Of a stretch of 64,000 bases of DNA, positions 58,701 to 64,000 are shown piece after piece (positions within the stretch are counted from its first letter, which is position 1; the number at the start of each line of letters is the position of its first letter). Origin of the DNA: Tenebrio molitor (lineage: Eukaryota; Arthropoda; Insecta; Coleoptera; Tenebrionidae); NCBI RefSeq assembly GCF_963966145.1, contig NC_091048.1:28582001-28646000 (forward strand), written 5' to 3'. A model generated the notes under the pieces. It worked only from the letters and a program-made list of their open reading frames with translations, had not been told where the DNA came from and ran no database searches. A program made the position numbers and the translations under genes.

Positions 58701-60110
58701 GCCAAGATTCTGGGGGAGTTTGGGGGGCTGGAGCATGCCAGACCGTGGTAGAGCAGTGCAAGACAAGCTAGAGCAACATAAAGCGAGAGCGAGCCAGACC
58801 GTCCTGAAAGATTCTAGAGCATTCCGAAGCGTGTTAGGGCATTCTAGACCTAGAAGTTTCCAAGAATTCGGCGTAGTTCAAGCAATCTAGAGCATCGCAG
58901 ATCGGGCTAACACAGGCTAGATCATCCCAAAGTATACTAGGGCATCCTAAGTCGCCGTAAAATATTGTAGGGAATTCTAAAGGATGCTAGAGTGTGATTG
59001 TTTCTTATTTTTCTGCTTCAACTTCCATTATATTTTCTTTATCGCGTAAAAGATATTTCCTCGTTCTTCTCTCATTCTTCTTTTCCTATTGCTTTTTAGT
59101 GCTGAATAAAGATGTTAGCTTTGTACGTCTGTCTTATAGGTGGTACTGTTCTACCAGCACTCAAGATACTAGTACCAGCTATCATTGGGTTCTTTCGGAG
59201 ATAACAAATCCCAAAAAGCAGATCTCCAAAGATTCTGGAGTGATTTTGGGGTGATTGGAGCGCCCTAGAGCACTCTAAAGTAAACTGGAATAGCAAAAAG
59301 TGTGCTGGAGGGAATTAGACAATCCCAAAACATCCAAAAGCATACTAAAGCGTGCTAGGGCGTCCATTTTAGAGGATTCTAAAACGTGCTAGTGCTAGAG
59401 CATCCTAGAGCGTTATCTTTTTTTCTGCGTTACATTTTCTTTATTGCGTAAGACACATTTCCTTGTTCTTATTTCATTCTTCCTCTCTCATCTTTCATGG
59501 TTTAATAAAGTTTATGTCCAATTTATATGGCGTTGCTTAACTGGTACTCAACAAGATGAAGACATTGACAGTGACCAAATCCATTCGATTTTCTTTGCTT
59601 CTGCGCAGAAGGAATTCATCAACTGTCGTTGGATTATTTAGATCATAACCCCAAAAGGCAGATCTACAAACATTGTTGAATGTTGAATGAGTCTGGGGTG
59701 GTTGGAGCACCCTAGAGCATCCTAGAAGACCTTGAAGTAGGCTAGGACAACGTAAAGCGTGGTAGAGCGAAATGGATAATCCTAATACATTCTAGAGCAT
59801 TCCAAAGCGTGCTAGGGCATTCTAGAACATCCTAAAACATTTTAGAACATTCTAGATCATGCTACGGCGTTTCCGACCATGGAAATTTGGTTTCGTTCAT
59901 CTTCTACCATATTCCCTTTGTTCCGTAAAAGGCATTTCCTTGTTCTTCTTTCATTCTCTATCTTCTTTCGTTTTTCTTTCTTCAATAAAAATATTGCTCT
60001 ACCAATTTTCAACAAGATGGAGGCGTGTTAGGGCATCCTACACCTAGACCATCTCAAAACATTTTAGAACATTCTAAATCGTGCTAAGGAGTTTCCGACC
60101 ATGATCTTTT
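58700..60110 (+). repeat. Composite array: 10-bp minisatellite blocks inside a ~220-480-bp repeat
   Basis: Blocks at about 58730-58990, 59245-59420, 59700-59880 and 60015-60105 are runs of a 10-bp unit of type CTAGAGCATC / CTAAAGCGTG / CTAGGGCATT. Between them a longer unit recurs: CATTTCCTTGTTCTT and its variants at about 59050, 59454 and 59935, AATAAAG near 59104 and 59504, and CAACAAGATG near 59550 and 60008. Frames at 58487-60047 read through this array and are not genes. Confidence 0.85.
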
Positions 60111-60245
60111 CTTCTTTTGTCTCCTTCAACTTCTACTATACCTTATTCTTGTCTTCTTTTTTTCTGTTTCATCTTTTGTAATTGTTCAATAAAGAAGTTT
60201 GACAATTTACGTCTAGTTTAGAGGGCGCTGCTCTACCTCTGCTCA

Positions 60246-60507
60246 TAAGATACTATATCTTTAGAAGGTAGCGCCATTCCGCTCCACAATTTTTCGCCTC
60301 GAAATTAAAAGAGATGGCATTATCGATAAATCCTGTGAGTGTGACAAAGATAGAATTATACACAATTTTAAGGGATGTTTGTATCGAGTCAAACAGATTC
60401 TATCTTTGTCACACTCACAGGATTTGTCGATAATGCCATCTCTTTTAATTTCGGGGCGAAAAATTGTGGAGCGGAATGGCGCTACCTTCTAAAGATATAG
60501 TACCTTA
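60246..60507. mobile_element. 262-bp near-perfect foldback element with 8-bp target duplication
   Basis: The arms (60246-60356 and about 60398-60507) differ at about three positions over ~110 bp: TAAGATACTATATC at the left against GATATAGTACCTTA at the right, with AAAGAGATGGCATTATCGA inside. TCTGCTCA flanks both ends (60238-60245 and 60508-60515). The site is inside the last unit of the composite array. An 8-bp duplication is typical of hAT and some foldback elements. Confidence 0.92.
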
Positions 60508-60539
60508 TCTGCTCAAACAAGATGGAGTTCTGATGCCAT

Positions 60540-60650
60540 TTTATCCATTTTGTTGTCTTGGTCCGCGGTCGGCGGCGGCGGCACCGAAAGTGAGTTAATT
60601 GCGTCCACATGGCTTGTCCCGCCGCCGCCGCCGCTGTCTTAATTAGACAA
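60540..60650. repeat. GGC/GCC trinucleotide runs in inverted orientation
   Basis: GGTCGGCGGCGGCGGCACC at about 60567 and CCCGCCGCCGCCGCCGCTG at about 60618 could pair as a GC-rich hairpin. Not in a coding frame I can support. Confidence 0.5.
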
Positions 60651-62110
60651 ATATCCGTCAGTCGTGTAGCTGTCGCTCGGTTTAAATGATTTATTGAGAC
60701 GTATCATAGGAAAAGTACTCGTTTAGTAATTAAATCCGGCAATAATGAGCCTGACAAATTGCGTTGTGGGGCAGACAAGCATGGCGGACTGGGCGATTTT
60801 TGTCGTTTTCGCCGCTGTAAACAGCATAATTTTAGCACGCTTTGTAACTAGATGACGTGTAGATGTAACGTTTCGATTAAAATGTTTCAAAAGTGGGTAG
60901 GCTGGATGTTTATGCCTACGCTAGCGGTGTGCCATATGCGAGTTAATAAGGAGGGCCTCGTTTATCCTGGACGCGGTCCAAGCAGCTGTCCGGAGGTTTA
61001 AATTAGCAAATTTGAATGTCTTTTTAATCTTAACGGTTATTTATTGGACGCACTTACAGATCGGTCACTCTGATAGATGGACAAGATGACTCTTGTTCCC
61101 GGCCGGAAACTGACTCAAACACACTTTTCAAAAATTTGTTTCGAAATTTTTTCCACTCCAAAAAATTAATTATGTAAAATATCACTTGGATTGTACAGAA
61201 TAGACATTATTTAGTGGCGAAATAACTGTAATTTAATTTTGAAAATTAATTAAACCACGATTGATTATTGTTTTAAATGCGTGGCGCTGTTGGCCGAAGC
61301 ATCGTGTGTAGCGTCGATTTAGCATTTTTGTGAAGAAAACCAGTCAAAACTGTTAGGAAAGCTCTCGGCACACTCCACACGATTGCGTACCCGAACTAAT
61401 TAATAATTATGGGTGTCGTTACTATAATTATTAATCTAAAAGACAATATTTCATTTAAATTAGTGTGTACGTGGGTTATGGTGGGCAAGAGTACCGTTTG
61501 CTTTCTTCGTGGCGGTAAAAAATACGCTCCACTGAAATATTTACCATAAAATTACTTTAATATTTATCGATTCTTAACACTAAATTACAGTTTCGGTGAT
61601 TTCGATAATCGCTCCGGTGGGAACCTAATGAGATTTAGATTAAAATCGCTGAAAATTGTTGGTTTGTTGTCGGAGTGATTAAATCTGTGTGTTTTTGCTG
61701 TATTTTATCGTTTTGTGTTTTTTCAAGAGGTTTTTAAAGTGGTCGAGGGGATCAGAATCGCAAATTGTTCGCAAATGTCCGAATTGATTGATTCATTCTG
61801 AATTGCGACAAGATAATGCGCGCTCCCACGCATAAATGTTTCGGCCGAGAGAGGTGAATGGAGGTCAGATTAATTCGCGAATGACTGAATTAGATATTCG
61901 AAATTAAAGAACTAAGGATTTTTTGAATGCCTGACTACCTGGATCTGAAGGTTTAAAACGGCCACTGCTAAACAAAAATATGTGTAGAGTGGAGAAAATC
62001 GTGTTAAAAATTATGTGGAGCTTGTGAATAAGAAATATTCTAATGAAAGTAAAAAAATTGTAGCAGCTTTTTTTTTTTTGTGATCTGCTTGAGGATAATT
62101 ATATCATTAT
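60651..62110. other. Intergenic sequence, no gene
   Basis: AT-rich with several TAATTA clusters (61390-61450). No repeat copies noticed. Confidence 0.4.
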
Positions 62111-62119
62111 ATCATTCAG

Positions 62120-62210
62120 GTTAGAAGGTCTTCCCCAGTTGAAGACCTCAACTTCGTCTCGGTCTTCAATCTCTGGGCTTAGCACAAAAAGACTCACTTC
62201 TACTCTTAAT
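62120..62210 (+). repeat. Dispersed repeat family J, second half
   Basis: CCCCAGTTGAAGACCTCAAC, TTCGTCTCGGTCTTCAAT, GGGCTTAGCACAAAAAGACT and CACTTCTACTC match 45590-45660. Confidence 0.65.
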
Positions 62211-64000
62211 GATCCCTAGTAACGAATATCCCTAAATCTTGGGGAGTTATTTCTTGTTGACATCACTGTAAACTGTCGTAAATGCCATAACCTATCATAA
62301 TGCTATCGAAAAAAAAAATTAGAGTAGGCGCTGACCAAACATTTCAGTTGGCAATTCATGAGATTTCAATTAACAGATGTCAGTCTTAAAAGTTAGGTTA
62401 GTGATTTTGAAATCTTGATTTTCATAAAGAATTGTGTGACCTGTCGGTTGTAAAAGAATTTCCTCAGCTAGTGCAATGAAACAATGAGATTTAAAACTCC
62501 CGCACCTTTATTTAACGTCAACGGTGAACACGGAGCATGCGCACGGTGATTTTTATAAATCGATGCAAGATCCATCGATCTTCGATCAATCAATATTATC
62601 CAGAGAGGTTGTTGTCGGTTGTGGGAGCTCTTATTGTCAACGAATAATTTCATGCACAACAGACACACGATGGAAAAAAAAGTGCAAATCTTTTTTAAGG
62701 ATTAGCTGAACTGTACCAAATGATAGGTTAGTTTCTTGGGTTAATTAATCTCTGCAGTAATTCTTTGTTCACCCTCTTCAATATTTTCCAGCTGATCTTT
62801 TTGTCGGTCATCCACTGCTTTTTTTGCGCAGAACACTACCTGTTTCCAAAAACATGTTTACGCATTTATAAACATTCTGGGCAAGTTGTTGGTTAATTAC
62901 CTTGAAAGTCCGGAAACTTTTGTTCAAATTCCTCAAAAACTCGAGGTGTCGAATTGGACCAAGCTTTCTCTATTGCTGAAGAAACACTGGACAATGAAAA
63001 TTTGTTGCTCTAAAGTGAACATATTATAATAGCAAATTTTAATAATCAATAATTAATAATGACAATTACCATTGTAATGACATTTGAATTAAATTGTTAC
63101 GTGCTGCCAACTGAAGTGTATTAATGATGACAATCTCGATTTTTTTATTACGGTACTATTTTAATAAATACATGTGTCAATTTATTGCTTGATTTCAATT
63201 CATCTACATCTCAATTCTAATTTTAATCTGTAGCCGAAATCTATTTAATTTCTTGCAGACACCGAAGCACGCGCCCTCGCGTGGCGAGTAGCTGAACTTC
63301 AAACCGAGTTTAGCTTTACTAACTAATAATTGCGTCCGGAAACGCAGACCGGAAAACCGAAAACCTTCACTTCATATGGATTTGTTTTGTACTAATTATA
63401 TTTGTATTAATTTGTCACTTGATTGGTTTGGTGCAGTTTGTGATAAAGCCACCTGCAGTGCAAGTATAGATGTCGCCCCGCGTCCAACATCCAGACAGTG
63501 TGTTGTTTGGGCAGCTCGATGAAATTAGCACGGCCGACTAATTGATCGGCGAATTAATTAATCAGGGTAATTAGTAAAGGACGCGTAGGTATCAGCGCCT
63601 GCGGGGTCAACAGATCGGTCGGCCGTTAATCGCCGAAAATAATTCACGTCCTCGTAAAACCCATATAAATCAAATTGTTTGAAACGGTTTAGTAGGTTTC
63701 GGGTAAATAAGAAATTAAATTAAAATTAGAGGGAGACGATCCCGAACTGATTATGTTTATACGTAGCGCGGTCATTTCAAACCGCCCAAACAATCCACCA
63801 CATCCAGGCCCATTAAACACTATATTAACCTAATAATACATTTTATTCACTGGTCGGTGGAAGAGTGTGGGTGAATCGGGGGCCGACGGGACAGACAGAG
63901 ATGGATAAGGGAGTGGATCGTGAGCGGTAATGCAATCGTTTGTTTATAATGCAGTAAAAACAATCCGTCAGTCATCTGTCTCTGCTACTGTACACTGTTA
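62211..64000. other. Intergenic sequence, no gene; GC-rich TAAT cluster near 63.5 kb
   Basis: No gene recognised. At 63535-63580, CTAATTGATCGG, GAATTAATTAATCAGG and GTAATTAGT pack several homeodomain cores between GC-rich blocks, similar in style to the island at 26 kb. Confidence 0.4.

Overview
This window is eukaryotic and comes from an arthropod, almost certainly an insect. A beetle is my best guess, but that is inference only. It contains one recognisable protein-coding gene, the homeobox transcription factor ladybird (Lbx family), on the minus strand. Exon 1 (43245-43851) and exon 2 (7682-8064) join in phase 1 into a 329-residue protein. It has an N-terminal eh1 repression motif, a ladybird homeodomain with Thr at position 47, and the conserved C-terminal tail of insect ladybird proteins. 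The two exons are separated by an intron of about 35.2 kb.

Layout. 1-7.5 kb is the 3' flank of the gene: a ~130-bp tandem array (2.5-3.5 kb), a GC-rich segment, and three miniature inverted-repeat elements lying almost end to end (5853-6919). 7.68-43.85 kb is the gene. Its intron holds a tRNA-derived SINE, a ~177-bp tandem array (15.8-23.5 kb) broken by nested inverted-repeat elements and carrying decayed LINE reverse-transcriptase fragments, two 5S rRNA-like fragments, a ~270-bp array (28.2-29.7 kb) and a ~152-bp array with a four-monomer higher-order repeat dense in homeodomain core sites (32.7-35.1 kb). Further along are a mariner transposase remnant and one copy of a possible Crypton-like element. 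43.85-44.2 kb is the promoter-proximal region with several CCAAT motifs. 44.2-64 kb is 5' intergenic sequence with no gene I can support. It carries more dispersed elements, a degenerate array at 56 kb, a composite minisatellite at 58.7-60.1 kb and a young 262-bp inverted-repeat element with a perfect 8-bp target duplication.

GC-rich, apparently single-copy islands alternate with the AT-rich repeats (about 3.5, 13.4, 26.1, 30.0, 36, 49.5, 57.5 and 63.5 kb). These are the best candidates for cis-regulatory elements of ladybird, as expected for a developmental regulator with a large intron and flanking gene desert. Nothing prokaryotic, viral or CRISPR-like was found. Most open reading frames in the window are chance or antisense frames.
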